64,000 bases of DNA, taken from contig JAXMFU010000001.1 of assembly GCA_046347625.1 (NCBI GenBank), forward strand, positions 62,001 to 126,000, in the 5' to 3' direction. Source of the stretch: CAIMUS01 sp046347625. GTDB taxonomy: Bacteria; Pseudomonadota; Gammaproteobacteria; Competibacterales; Competibacteraceae. The position numbers and the translations under genes were made by a program. Below the pieces are notes generated by a model that was not told where the DNA came from, did not search any database, and saw only the letters and a program-made list of their open reading frames with translations. Within the stretch, counting starts at the first letter, position 1; each line of letters opens with the position of its first letter. Shown one piece after another: positions 40,894 to 50,633 of the stretch.

Positions 40894-42363
40894 ATGAACC
40901 AACAAGTTAACTTAATAGCAGAGCTTTTTGAACCGCGAATGCAGCCTCGCACCAACCCCTCGTGGCCCTCCATGAGGCGGAGCGCGCCGGTGTTTGCTAA
41001 CCTGGGCCGTGCCCAGACGCGCTTGGAAACCATCAGTGGTTTCTCTCGCTATCGGCAGGAGGTGCGCTCGCTGCCTCCATCCGAGCAGACGCGCATTGAC
41101 CGCACCGCCCGTCTGGTGGTTGCAAGCCACAGACCCGGTCAGTATCCCATTGTCACCGTCCGTGTAGTGGGACATGCTGACTTTGATACCCCACGGCGAC
41201 CCGCATTCGAGAGGAAAATCAGCGGAAAGCGGGCGCAAAGTGTCCAGCGCGCGTTGATGAGCGCAATCGATCGCTACGCTACGCGGCAGCTGGGCAAACC
41301 GCTGTCCAGGCGGATTCGTTGGGAGGACTTTGCGATGGGTGCATCGCGACCACTGCACCCGGCGCCCCGCACCGAAACGGAGCGGGCGCGCAACCGGCGT
41401 GTGGACATTCTACTGGTGGCCGCACCCTTCCATGGAAGGCCGCGTACCTTCTATGAGAAGCCGCGTGCTTTCCGGCTTACAGGTGCCCCGTCACAGCCCA
41501 CCTGCACCCATCCAGCCCCTCCCCAGAAGGCCATCGTACGCTCTGGTGGCATCGTGTTTGAAGCTGAAGTGACCACCAGAGCTTTCAACCCTCTGCCACG
41601 TGGCTGCATCCAACAGTTCGTATTCGCCAATGATCCCAATGCCAAAGCCCTGCGCTTCTCCTGCCATCGCGTTGAGGCGCGCAGTGACTGTCGCGCCTTT
41701 GTCATTCCCGCCTGGGCCTACGAGGGCGCCGTGGGCGCGACCCTGCCGGCAGGTCAAAAAGATGACGACTGGGAGTATGGCTTCATCCAGACCGTTCAAA
41801 GCTCCCGCGTCCTCCATGTCTATGGCACTGTCGGCCGGGAGTGCGTTATTGCTTCGCCCACTCGGGACGCGCTCTCTGGAACACCATCCCCCTGGATGTG
41901 GTCGGCCACGGTGAAAACGTTGGGAAGCCCGGTGCCGACGTATACAGAGGACTCACCGCATACTATCGCCAGGATTGACCATCCGACCATACCCAATCAG
42001 AAGCTGCGGCAGGTATGCTTTGAGGGGACTTTCCTGATCTGGCTAGCCGCACGCAATAAGATCTCCTCAGCAGCGCCGGTGCTGTTGGTGTTCAAGCAGA
42101 TCGTGGTAGGCCGCACTTGGGAGTTGATTCCCGAACGCGACCCCCTGGATCCGCAAGCGTGGGTGGCCTACGGTGGCCAGCGTGAATCGAGTCGAGGTGA
42201 TGGGAACACTGCAAACCGGCCACTCCCCAAGTTGGACGGTCCCACTGCGGGCAGCCTGGTCGCAACCTGCTTCAAGCCGGTGACCGACAAGAGTTGCCGG
42301 ACAAAGGAGCAGCCGGAGTTTATGAATAACTGCCTCGTTGGCGGGGATTGCATGAAGGTTTAG
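40894..42363 (+). CDS. OmpA-like-domain protein of the island (489 aa)
   Basis: Residues of about 80-180 fit an OmpA/MotB C-terminal fold: VTVRVVGHADFDTPRRPAFE, a KRAQSVQRAL helix, and ASRPLHPAPRTETERARNRR followed by VDILL. This is the usual GHxD...RA...N-RRV peptidoglycan-binding layout. There is no signal peptide, which is odd for such a domain. The C-terminal 300 residues are unrecognised, beta-rich and with several Cys (CTHPAPPQKAIVRSGG, MKV end). It is co-oriented with acidic-leader protein 3 and probably co-transcribed from the 39530 promoter. Confidence 0.7.
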   Translation: MNQQVNLIAELFEPRMQPRTNPSWPSMRRSAPVFANLGRAQTRLETISGFSRYRQEVRSLPPSEQTRIDRTARLVVASHRPGQYPIVTVRVVGHADFDTPRRPAFERKISGKRAQSVQRALMSAIDRYATRQLGKPLSRRIRWEDFAMGASRPLHPAPRTETERARNRRVDILLVAAPFHGRPRTFYEKPRAFRLTGAPSQPTCTHPAPPQKAIVRSGGIVFEAEVTTRAFNPLPRGCIQQFVFANDPNAKALRFSCHRVEARSDCRAFVIPAWAYEGAVGATLPAGQKDDDWEYGFIQTVQSSRVLHVYGTVGRECVIASPTRDALSGTPSPWMWSATVKTLGSPVPTYTEDSPHTIARIDHPTIPNQKLRQVCFEGTFLIWLAARNKISSAAPVLLVFKQIVVGRTWELIPERDPLDPQAWVAYGGQRESSRGDGNTANRPLPKLDGPTAGSLVATCFKPVTDKSCRTKEQPEFMNNCLVGGDCMKV

Positions 42364-42439
42364 TCCAGCGGTCACCCATTAAGCTTTGTTTATTGACGGC
42401 AATTACATCTTTTGCAACCTTTTGTTCCACCTCGGCTCA

Positions 42440-42594
42440 CCACCTATCAGTTCGTAGGGCGCAATAGCGGAGCGCAGCGCAGCGTATTGCGCCGTGATGC
42501 AGCGGCCCCTCATACGGCGCATTACGCGCCGCTGCGCTGCGCTCATGCGCCCTACGGTCTGTGATTCCAAGGTTGGAAGCAAACTGATAGGTGG
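42440..42594. repeat. Nested palindromic repeat, CGTAGGGCGCAATAGC family
   Basis: CCACCTATCAGTT and AACTGATAGGTGG form outer arms. Inside, CGTAGGGCGC...GCGCCCTACG bounds a GC-rich hairpin with repeated GCGCAGCGC. It lies between the OmpA-like gene and an IS3 remnant. Confidence 0.7.
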
Positions 42595-42621
42595 TAAGCC
42601 CACCTCAGCGCCCCTCTCCAC

Positions 42622-42798
42622 CTGCGGATCATCCATGCGCGCTTCCGCGGCATCGATGGGGCGCTGCAGATTTACACCGAACTGATGGCCGAAGGTATCC
42701 GGGTCAGCCGCAAACAGTGGTGCGCTCGATGGGTAGCACACGCTTGCAAGGCGCCATTCGTCGCCATTGGGTCACGAGTCCGGTGCGGCTGGCTATAG
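42622..42798 (+). pseudogene. IS3-family orfB transposase remnant
   Basis: LRIIHARFRGIDGALQIYTE then LMAEGIRVSRKQ matches the IS3 OrfB region normally reading HxxSRGTYGxPRIHAELxxxGxxVSRKRV. After this the frame shifts (VRSMGSTRLQGAIRRHWVT in another frame). No ends are recognisable; it is a decayed fragment. Confidence 0.7.
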
Positions 42799-42827
42799 TT
42801 ACTACTCTTGCGGCATAGGCGGCGCTG

Positions 42828-43757
42828 TCAAGTCCCCAAACAAGCACGCAATCCATCCGCCAGATGATGCATGAGTTGGAAATAAGCCTCCGGTCCTGCG
42901 GTCAGATCGGCTCCCAACTCGTCCAGCACGCCGCGCTTGGCGGGGCTATCCTCGATCAGGGTATCGACCAGGGTGGGTTTGAACTGCGGCTCGCTGAAGA
43001 CACAGAGCACCTGATTATTCTTGATCCGCTCCCGAATCTCCTGAATCCGGCGGGCGCCGACCGGCCGCTCCGGATTGAGGGTAATAGAGCCGACCGCGGC
43101 CAGCCCGAAGCGGCGCTCGAAATAGTGATAGGCATCGTGAAAGACGATATAGGGTTTGCCTTGTAGCGGTTGAAGTTGTTCCCGCAAATTTCGCTCCAAC
43201 TGGGCCAGGCGCTCCAGCAGCGCGGCGGCGTTACTTGCGTAAACGGCTTTATGCGCCGGATCCACTTCGCCCAGCACGGTCCCGATCCACCGGACCATGG
43301 CCATGGCATTGCGTGGGTCCAGCCAGATATGCGCATCGGCATCACCCGACGTGTGCTCGTGCTCGTCGCGATCATGGCCATGAGGCTCCCAGGCGCCGCC
43401 TTCCCGTAGCGGCAGGGTTTCCACCCCCGGTGCCCGCAGCAGTTCGATCGAGCGCACCCCGGTGGCGTTGTCCAAGGATTTACTCAAAAAGGATTCCAAC
43501 TCGCTTCCGATCCAGAAAACCACTTGGGCCTGATCGATGCGCTGTACCTCGGAAGGCCGCAGGCTGTAGTCATGAGGAGAAGCGCCGCCTTTGAGCAGCA
43601 GCACGGGTTCGCCCACGCCCTGCATGACACCGGCCACCAGGGAGTGTACCGGCTTGATACTGGCCACTACGTCGGGACCCGGCGCGGCGACACCGGGTGG
43701 GGATAGACAGGCCAGCATAATGAGCGATAATGAATACAATAGAGACAATAAATTCAT
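42828..43757 (-). CDS. znuA: Zinc ABC transporter substrate-binding protein
   Basis: This is a 309-residue protein. The signal peptide is MNLLSLLYSLSLIMLACLSP... followed by VVASIKPVHSLVAGVMQGVG. Metal ligands are in GGASPHDYSLRPS, DAHIWLDPRNAM and IVFHDAYHYFERRFGL, and a His/Asp-rich loop PHGHDRDEHEHTSGDADAH is typical of ZnuA. It delivers zinc to ZnuBC. It is divergent from znuCB with a 57-bp gap that should contain the shared control site; I see no clear Zur box there. Confidence 0.92.
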   Translation of the reverse strand: MNLLSLLYSLSLIMLACLSPPGVAAPGPDVVASIKPVHSLVAGVMQGVGEPVLLLKGGASPHDYSLRPSEVQRIDQAQVVFWIGSELESFLSKSLDNATGVRSIELLRAPGVETLPLREGGAWEPHGHDRDEHEHTSGDADAHIWLDPRNAMAMVRWIGTVLGEVDPAHKAVYASNAAALLERLAQLERNLREQLQPLQGKPYIVFHDAYHYFERRFGLAAVGSITLNPERPVGARRIQEIRERIKNNQVLCVFSEPQFKPTLVDTLIEDSPAKRGVLDELGADLTAGPEAYFQLMHHLADGLRACLGT

Positions 43758-43814
43758 GGTCTTGTCCGTATTCCTGTATAGTTCCGCTTTCAGTCTAGCC
43801 GAACGGAATTATCG

Positions 43815-44633
43815 ATGACAGTCAAGTCGGCCTCCCAACCAGCCTCGGTTCGAACCCCTGTCGCAACCGCCCCGGTGGAACCGCTGCTACGGGCAAGCGA
43901 TATCAGCCTGACCCTGAACGGCCATGTCATTCTGCATGAGGTATCCGTCAGTGTGGCACCGGGCCAGATCGTGACCTTGATCGGTCCGAACGGGGCCGGC
44001 AAGACCACGCTGGTGCGGATTATCCTGGGTCTGCAGCGACCCGATAGTGGGCAGGTGCGGTGGCGACCCGGTGTTCGGATCGGCTACATGCCGCAACGGC
44101 TGAAGGTGGAGGAAACCCTGCCGTTGACGGTGGAGCGTTTTATGACCCTGGGAATGCGCGCCGATCGGCGGCAGGTAAAAGCGGTACTGAAGGAGACCGG
44201 CGCACCCCATATCATCGACCATCCGCTGCAAGCTATCTCCGGTGGCGAACTGCAACGGGTCATGCTGGCCCGCGCCCTGCTGCGCCGGCCGGATGTGCTG
44301 GTGCTGGACGAACCGGTGCAGGCAGTGGACGTGAACGGTCAGTATGACATGTACGAATTGATCGGCCGGATCCGGCGGGAACGCGGCTGTGGCGTGCTGA
44401 TGGTCTCCCACGATCTGTATCTGGTGATGGCCACGACCGACCAGGTGATCTGCCTGAATGGTCATGTCTGCTGTGCCGGGCGGCCGGAAGCGGTCAGCCT
44501 GGATCCGGCCTATCTGGAACTGTTCGGGCATGACATCAGCCGCCGCCTGGCGGTCTATCACCATCATCATAATCACCGTCACGACTTGCACGGCGATGTG
44601 GTGGACGAGCCTGGAGCACCGCGCCGTGGATGA
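43815..44633 (+). CDS. znuC: Zinc ABC transporter ATP-binding protein
   Basis: This is a 272-residue protein. Walker A is GPNGAGKTT, the signature is ISGGELQRVMLARALLRRPD, Walker B is VLVLDEP, and the H-loop is VSHDL. The C-terminus has a His-rich tail (YHHHHNHRHDLH), common in ZnuC. A 30-residue N-terminal extension precedes the ABC domain. It overlaps znuB by eight bases. Confidence 0.93.
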   Translation: MTVKSASQPASVRTPVATAPVEPLLRASDISLTLNGHVILHEVSVSVAPGQIVTLIGPNGAGKTTLVRIILGLQRPDSGQVRWRPGVRIGYMPQRLKVEETLPLTVERFMTLGMRADRRQVKAVLKETGAPHIIDHPLQAISGGELQRVMLARALLRRPDVLVLDEPVQAVDVNGQYDMYELIGRIRRERGCGVLMVSHDLYLVMATTDQVICLNGHVCCAGRPEAVSLDPAYLELFGHDISRRLAVYHHHHNHRHDLHGDVVDEPGAPRRG

Positions 44634-45423
44634 TTTTCTCCTGCGGGCGCTGTTGGGCGGGATCGGCGTGGCCGTGGCCGCCGGTCCTTTGGGCTGCCTG
44701 ATCGTTTGGCGGCGGATGGCCTATTTCGGCGATACCTTGGCCCACTCGGGTCTGCTCGGGATCGCTTTGGGCGTAGTGTGGGGCCTTAACCAGGGAATGG
44801 CGGTAATTATAGTCTGTCTCGTGCTGGCGGTGCTGCTGGTGTTCCTGGAGCAACATCAGCGCCGCCTGGCCACGGATACGCTGCTGGGAATCATGGCGCA
44901 TACTTCTCTGTCGCTGGGACTGGTGGCGCTGGCCGTGCTGGAAACGGTACGGGTGGATCTGGTCGCCTACCTGTTCGGAGATATCCTGGCGGTCGACACC
45001 GAGGATCTGTACTGGATCTGGGGCGGCGGCGTGTTGGCGCTGACCGTGTTGACACTGCTGTGGCGACCGCTGCTGGCCATGACCGTGGATGAAGATCTGG
45101 CGCGGGTGGAAGGAACGCCGGTATTCGCCGTCCGCCTGGGTTTTATGATGCTGATCGCCGTGGTCATCGCCGTCGCCATGAAGGTGGTAGGCATCCTGCT
45201 GATCACCTCGCTGATGATCATGCCGGCGGCGGCGGCGCGGCGCTTCGCCCGGACGCCCGAAATGATGGCCGGTCTGGCGGCGGTATTCGGCTGTGCGGCG
45301 GTGGCGATCGGAATTTGGGCCTCATTGCGCTGGGATACGCCGACCGGACCTTCGATCGTGGTTGCGGCGGCGGGGTTGGTTACCGTGGGTTTTGCGGTGC
45401 CGCCGGCAGGGGAGGGAAGGTAA
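44626..45423 (+). CDS. znuB: Zinc ABC transporter permease
   Basis: I start it at GTG 44626 to give the family N-terminus VDDFLLRALLGGIGVAVAAG then PLGCLIVWRRMAYFGDTLAHS; an ATG at 44596 would add ten residues. The 265 residues hold about eight transmembrane helices, with the ABC-3 coupling region MKVVGILLITSLMIMPAAAA. It completes the ZnuABC importer. Confidence 0.9.
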   Translation: MDDFLLRALLGGIGVAVAAGPLGCLIVWRRMAYFGDTLAHSGLLGIALGVVWGLNQGMAVIIVCLVLAVLLVFLEQHQRRLATDTLLGIMAHTSLSLGLVALAVLETVRVDLVAYLFGDILAVDTEDLYWIWGGGVLALTVLTLLWRPLLAMTVDEDLARVEGTPVFAVRLGFMMLIAVVIAVAMKVVGILLITSLMIMPAAAARRFARTPEMMAGLAAVFGCAAVAIGIWASLRWDTPTGPSIVVAAAGLVTVGFAVPPAGEGR

Positions 45424-45440
45424 TTACCGTAAAAATTCCC

Positions 45441-45514
45441 CGTAGGTCGGGTTAGACGCGCCCGCCGCCAAGTTAGCAAGTGGCAGAAACGTTACGGGCG
45501 CGTCGTAACCCGAC
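45441..45514. repeat. Intergenic palindrome, GTCGGGTTA-CGCGCC family
   Basis: CGTAGGTCGGGTTAGACGCG has its complement in CGCGTCGTAACCCGAC. A second member is at 54704-54779 in the opposite orientation. The two repeats at 45441 and 45554 fill most of the gap between znuB and the TIR gene. Confidence 0.75.
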
Positions 45515-45553
45515 ATCGGGACTACGATGACTTGGTTTATTGATCGGAGTAGC

Positions 45554-45634
45554 CGTAGGTCGGGCACAGGACGTGCCCGACAGCCCGCTGAGTCGGGCGA
45601 CACTCGCTTGCGCTCGACTGTCGCGCGACTTACG
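45554..45634. repeat. Intergenic palindrome, GTAGGTCGGGCAC family
   Basis: CGTAGGTCGGGCACAGGACG to CGACTTACG, with two internal stems (GGGCAC/GTGCCC and GAGTCGGGCGAC-type). It has the same layout as 51160-51239; the two copies bracket the TIR-STAND-WD40 gene and its lipoprotein neighbour. Confidence 0.78.
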
Positions 45635-45668
45635 ATTACTTAAGATGTACCTTTCGGGGGATGATGTC

Positions 45669-48600
45669 ATGACCGCGATTTTCATCAGCCACAGCAGCGC
45701 CGATAACGTCGCGGCGGACAGTGTGAAAGCCTGGCTCGGAAGCAAAGGTCACACCTCGCTGTTTCTCGATTTCGATCCCGAAGCGGGCATTCAGGCCGGC
45801 AGCGACTGGGAGCAGACGCTCTATCAGAAATTGCGCCAGTGTCAGGCGGTGATCGCGTTGTTGACGCCGAACTGGCTGGCCTCCAAATGGTGCCATGCCG
45901 AATTGGTGTTGGCACGAGAGAAAGGCAAAGCCATCTTCCCGGTCAAAATCCAGGACTGCCAGGCCGGTGGCATTTTCAGTGACATTCAACACATCGATCT
46001 GACGGCCCGGCCGGATGAGGGTTATCGCCGGCTGGAAATAGGTCTTAAAGCCTGTGGTCTCGATCCGCTCGATGTCTTCGATTGGAACCCCGACCGACCA
46101 CCGTATCCCGGTCTGCTCGCCTTCCAGGAAGAGGATGCGGCCATTTTCTTCGGTCGTGGCGAAGAGATTCTGAAAACGCTGGAGACCCTGGAGACCTTGC
46201 GTCGGCAAGGACGTGACGCCGCCCGTTTCGTGCTCCTGCTCGGCGCCTCCGGCAGCGGCAAGTCGTCGCTGGCGCGGGCGGGCGTGATTCCCCGGCTGCA
46301 CAAGCAGCCCACCGCCTGGCTGCCGGTACCGCCGTTCCGACCGCAGGAAGACCCGTTCGAGGAACTGGCCATGGCGCTCAGCACGGCGTTCAACCGGTAC
46401 GGGGTGCCGCGGGCGTGGGATGCCTTGCGGACGGAGTTACACCGGGCGGCGGTACAAAATCCTGTGGACGGTCGGGTTCTGCTGGACCTGGCGCGGGAAC
46501 TGGCGATCGCCGCCAAGCAGCCCGAGGCCACCGTGCTGCTGACCATCGATCAGACGGAGGAACTGTTCGGCTACAGCCCCCCGGACACAGCTACGCGCTT
46601 TCTGCGACTGCTGCGGGCGACGCTGGAAACGGCGGACCGACGGCTGCTCACCCTGGCGACGATGCGCTCGGATTTTCTGGTCGAGTTCCAGAACCATCCC
46701 TCCTTGCAGGACCGGAGCGGCGAGTACACCCATCATTTCCGCTATCAGGCCGTACCGGTGGACCCGATGCCGCTACGCAATTTCCCGGCGGTCATCGAAG
46801 GGCCGGCGCGGCTGGCCGGGTTGCAACTCGAACAGGGCCTGGTCGAGGCGATGGTGCGCGATACCGGCACCCGGGATGCGCTACCGCTGCTCGCCTTCAC
46901 CTTGCGGCGACTGTATGAGCGTTATGGTCAGGATGGCCGCCTGACAATCGGTGAATACGAGGCGCTCGGCGGGCTGGAAGGCGCCATTCGGGAGGAGGCC
47001 GAACGCTTATTGACCGAAGCCGACCCTTCCGCCGAAGACCTGGAGGCGCTCCACACCGCCTTCGTGCCGACGATGGTGCGGATCAACGCCGAGGGCGGCT
47101 ATGCCCGTCGCCGCGCGCTCTTGCTCGACCTGCAGCCCCGTGCCGTGCCCTTGCTGCAGCGTTTCGTCGACGCCCGCCTGCTGGTGACCGATCAGGATGC
47201 GGACGGGCGGGAAATTATCGAGGTGGCACACGAAGCGCTGCTACGCACCTGGCCGCAGCTCGGCGATTGGCTGGCCGAGGATCAGGACAACCTGCGGCTG
47301 CTCGAAAGTCTCCAGCGCGCGGCCGAGGATTGGGATAAGGGCGGCCAGCGCCCCGATCTGCTGATCCACCGCGACGGCCGCCTGCAGGATGCCGAGGCGT
47401 TGCTGGCCAATCCGCGTTTTACAGTGGCCGAAGGGTCGGTCGAAAGCGCCTATCTGGATGCCTGTAGCGCGGCGCAGCGCGACCGCGAAGCCGCCGAGAA
47501 AGAGGCGCAGGAGCGGCGGATCAGAGACGCCGAGCGGATTGCCGAGGAGCAGAAAAAGGCGGCCGTGGCCCACAGAAAGATTGCGCAACGCACCCGCATC
47601 GGGCTGGCCGTGGCGGTAGCGCTGATGGCCGCTGCGATGCTTGCCGGGTGGACTGCAATAGACCAGAAGCGAAACGCCGAACAATCGGAACAAACCGCGC
47701 AGATCCAGCGTTTGGTGGTCGAAGCCGACGCCAACCTTAAAACGGTTCCCCAGCAAGCCGGCCTGCTCGCGGTAGAGGCTATCAAGGCAACCCAGCCTGG
47801 AGGGGAAATCGTTGCCGCCGAGCAAGCTCTTCGTAACGCGCTGGGCACTATCTCCGGTATCGGTCTCAGCGGCCACGAGGGCGAAGTAAAGGCAACGGCC
47901 ATCGATCGGCAGGGCCGTTGGCTGGTTACCGGCAGTCAGGACGGTACGGCTCGATTGTGGGATCTGCGTGCCGCCGACCCTGCTCAGAGCGCCCGTGTGT
48001 TGCGCGGTCATGAGCGCGGGATCACCGCCGTAGCTTTCGACCCGCAGGGCCGCTGGCTGGTCACCGGCAGTGAAGATGCCACCGTCCGGCTGTGGGACCT
48101 GAACGCGGCTGATCCCATCCCGAGCGTCCGTGTGTTGCGTGGTCACGAAGGCGGGATCACCGCCGTGGCTTTCGACCCGCAGGGCCGCCGGCTGGTCACC
48201 GGCAGTGAAGATGCCACCGCTCGGTTATGGGATTTGAGTGTCGATGACCCTGCCCGGAATCCCCGCGTGCTGACCGGCCACAGGGGTGGAATCACCGCCG
48301 TGGCTCTCGACCCGCAGGGGCGCTGGTTGGCCACCGGCAGCAAAGATGATACCGCCCGGCTGTGGGACCTGAACGCGGCCGATCCCACCCATAGTATCCA
48401 GGTGCTGAGCGGCCATCAGGATGCAATAAGCGCTATGGCCCTCGACCCGCAGGGCCGCTGGCTGGTCACCGGCAGCCTCGATAAGACCGCCCGACTGTGG
48501 GATCTGCGCGCCGTCGACCCGGCCCGGAATTCCCGCGTACTGACCGGCCATCAGGACGAAATAACCGCCCTGGCCATCGATGCTCAAGGTCGCCGGTTGG

Positions 48601-50576
48601 TTACGGGCAGTAAGGACGGCACCGCCCGGCTGTGGGAGTTGCAGGTGGATAATCCCAACAAGACGGTCAGTGTGTTGCGTGGTCACGAGGGCGGGATCAC
48701 CGCCGTGGCCTTCGACCCACAAGGCCGCTGGCTGGTCACCGGCGGCGATGATCGGGTCGCCCTGCAATGGAATCTGAGCGCTCGAGATCCGGCTCAGGAC
48801 CCTTACGTGCTGCGTGGTCACGAGGGTGGGATCACCGCCATGGCTGTCGATCCCGAGGGCCGCTGGCTGGTCACCGGCAGCCGCGATCGTACCGCCCGGC
48901 TATGGGATCTGCGCACCATTGGTCCGGCTCAGGATCCCCGCCTGTTGCACGGCCATAACGACCAGATCACCGCCATGGCCATCGATCCCGAGGGCCGTTG
49001 GCTGGTCACCGGCAGTAAGGATGGCGCTGTCCAACGGTGGGAACTGGGTGTCAGCGCTCCTTCCAAGAGCGGCTACCGGTTGCATGAGCCCGAGAATGGA
49101 ATCACCGCCATGGCGATCGACCCCGAGGGCCGTTGGCTGGTCACCGGCGGCGAAGAGGGCGTCGCCCGGCTATGGGATCTGCGTGCTGTGGACTCGGCGC
49201 AGAATCCCCGTCTGCTGCGCGGCCCCAAGGATGGAATCACCGCCATGGCGATCGACCCCGAGGGCCGTTGGCTGGTCACCGGCAGCGAAGAGGGTGTCGC
49301 CCGGCTATGGGATCTGCGCGTCTCCGACCCCGCCCGGCAGCTCCAGGAATTATACGGTCACAAAGGTAGAATAGAAGCGGTGGCCATCGATCCGCAGGGT
49401 CACTGGCTGGTCACCGGCAGCCGTGATGGTACCGTCCGCTTGTGGGATCTGCGTGCCACCAATCCCACCGAGAGCTTTGTCGTACTGGGCGCCCCCAAAG
49501 ACTGGATCACCGCCGTGGCTTTCGACTTCCAGGGGCGCCGGCTGGTCACCGGTAGTAACGACGGCGCCGTTCAAGTATGGGACCTCGCTGCGGCGGAGCG
49601 TGCCAGGAGCCCCCGGTGGTTGCTGAGTGGCCACACGGACCGGATCACTGCCATAGCTTTCGATCCTGAAGGGCGCTGGCTGGTCACCGGTAGCCGCGAT
49701 CGCTCCGCCCGCTTATGGGATCTCCGGGCTGCCGACCCCGCCAACAGCGCCCGTGTGCTGGGCAGCCTCGAGCACTCGATATGGGCCGTGGCCGTCGACC
49801 CGAAAGGCCGTTTTGTGGTTACCGGCAATAACAGCGGCACGGCCCGGTTGTGGACCCTGCCACTCCACACGATGCTGGGTCGCATCCGCCAGGCCATCGG
49901 CCGCAATCTGACCGAAGCGGAATGGGAGCAGTACTTCCCAGGCAAGCCTTATTGTCCGACCTTTCCGGAGCTTCCCGTTCCGACGGGTGTGAACGTGGCG
50001 GAAGCAGATTGCCCCAAGCTGGAGCTGAAGAAAGCCGTAACGTCCACCACGGCTACGAGCCGGGTGATCCCGCCGGCAACCGGTACCGGAGCATTGGCTG
50101 CCGCTACGTCGGTATCCACGGAGCCGGCTCCTGCAAAGGCGGCTCCCGAAGAGCCAACAGCCGCCGTGACCGAACCACCAGCAGCGCCGTCTCGACCGGC
50201 AAAACCGGTAGCGTCCGTACCTCCGGCTATCACTGAGAGTGAACGACAGGGCCGGCCGTCTACCGCAGCACCGACAGCCATGATGGGCACCCCCTCGGAA
50301 GCAGCAGTGGAGACGAAGCTGGAGCCGGTGTTATCACCCCCATCAGTCGACCCTCTCTCGCCGGCAACTGCGAGCGTACAGCCGCTTTCCGACAAGCCGG
50401 TAACGCCTGAACGTGTGAAGGAGGGAAAACTGAAGCCATCTCCTGAAGTCACCGGGAAGCTTACCAAGCGACCCGCACCCCGTTCTGCGCAAATTTCTGC
50501 CGAGGCCAAAAGACAACCCGCGGCTGGTAACGGTCAATCTCACTCCAGTGGCTGGCAAATAAAAAAAGAGGAATAA
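45669..50576 (+). CDS. TIR-STAND NTPase-WD40 repeat protein (1635 aa)
   Basis: The start is ATG 45669 behind a GGGGG run. Residues 1-135 are a TIR domain (MTAIFISHSSADNVAADSVK; SKWCHAELV, with Glu78 in the position of the NADase glutamate). Residues ~145-470 are an nSTAND/NACHT-like NTPase with Walker A LGASGSGKSSLARAG and Walker B VLLTIDQTEELFG. A helical region and a predicted transmembrane helix near residue 650 (GLAVAVALMAAAMLAGW) precede 15 WD40 repeats of about 42 residues (LVTGSxDxTARLWDL). The last ~200 residues are Pro/Ala/Thr-rich. TIR-STAND proteins with sensor repeats act in phage defence or signalling in bacteria. Here the WD40 propeller(s) would be the sensor and TIR the effector, by inference. 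Confidence 0.9.
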   Translation: MTAIFISHSSADNVAADSVKAWLGSKGHTSLFLDFDPEAGIQAGSDWEQTLYQKLRQCQAVIALLTPNWLASKWCHAELVLAREKGKAIFPVKIQDCQAGGIFSDIQHIDLTARPDEGYRRLEIGLKACGLDPLDVFDWNPDRPPYPGLLAFQEEDAAIFFGRGEEILKTLETLETLRRQGRDAARFVLLLGASGSGKSSLARAGVIPRLHKQPTAWLPVPPFRPQEDPFEELAMALSTAFNRYGVPRAWDALRTELHRAAVQNPVDGRVLLDLARELAIAAKQPEATVLLTIDQTEELFGYSPPDTATRFLRLLRATLETADRRLLTLATMRSDFLVEFQNHPSLQDRSGEYTHHFRYQAVPVDPMPLRNFPAVIEGPARLAGLQLEQGLVEAMVRDTGTRDALPLLAFTLRRLYERYGQDGRLTIGEYEALGGLEGAIREEAERLLTEADPSAEDLEALHTAFVPTMVRINAEGGYARRRALLLDLQPRAVPLLQRFVDARLLVTDQDADGREIIEVAHEALLRTWPQLGDWLAEDQDNLRLLESLQRAAEDWDKGGQRPDLLIHRDGRLQDAEALLANPRFTVAEGSVESAYLDACSAAQRDREAAEKEAQERRIRDAERIAEEQKKAAVAHRKIAQRTRIGLAVAVALMAAAMLAGWTAIDQKRNAEQSEQTAQIQRLVVEADANLKTVPQQAGLLAVEAIKATQPGGEIVAAEQALRNALGTISGIGLSGHEGEVKATAIDRQGRWLVTGSQDGTARLWDLRAADPAQSARVLRGHERGITAVAFDPQGRWLVTGSEDATVRLWDLNAADPIPSVRVLRGHEGGITAVAFDPQGRRLVTGSEDATARLWDLSVDDPARNPRVLTGHRGGITAVALDPQGRWLATGSKDDTARLWDLNAADPTHSIQVLSGHQDAISAMALDPQGRWLVTGSLDKTARLWDLRAVDPARNSRVLTGHQDEITALAIDAQGRRLVTGSKDGTARLWELQVDNPNKTVSVLRGHEGGITAVAFDPQGRWLVTGGDDRVALQWNLSARDPAQDPYVLRGHEGGITAMAVDPEGRWLVTGSRDRTARLWDLRTIGPAQDPRLLHGHNDQITAMAIDPEGRWLVTGSKDGAVQRWELGVSAPSKSGYRLHEPENGITAMAIDPEGRWLVTGGEEGVARLWDLRAVDSAQNPRLLRGPKDGITAMAIDPEGRWLVTGSEEGVARLWDLRVSDPARQLQELYGHKGRIEAVAIDPQGHWLVTGSRDGTVRLWDLRATNPTESFVVLGAPKDWITAVAFDFQGRRLVTGSNDGAVQVWDLAAAERARSPRWLLSGHTDRITAIAFDPEGRWLVTGSRDRSARLWDLRAADPANSARVLGSLEHSIWAVAVDPKGRFVVTGNNSGTARLWTLPLHTMLGRIRQAIGRNLTEAEWEQYFPGKPYCPTFPELPVPTGVNVAEADCPKLELKKAVTSTTATSRVIPPATGTGALAAATSVSTEPAPAKAAPEEPTAAVTEPPAAPSRPAKPVASVPPAITESERQGRPSTAAPTAMMGTPSEAAVETKLEPVLSPPSVDPLSPATASVQPLSDKPVTPERVKEGKLKPSPEVTGKLTKRPAPRSAQISAEAKRQPAAGNGQSHSSGWQIKKEE
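47870..49860 (+). repeat. Fifteen WD40-coding tandem repeats, some nearly identical
   Basis: Units of about 126-135 bp share long identical stretches around GGCTGGTCACCGGCAG. The units around 49090-49190 and 49222-49320 are almost the same DNA. This indicates recent unit duplication or conversion and the capacity for changing repeat number. Confidence 0.85.
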
Positions 50577-50633
50577 AGGCGAAGTTTCTGCCAATTAATC
50601 TTATCTCTAATAGCCACTACTGGGAGAACCCTG

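Noticed and set aside
43758..43814. A Zur operator between znuA and znuC
   Set aside because: The expected palindrome is not recognisable in the 57-bp gap, so I do not annotate it despite the likely regulation.
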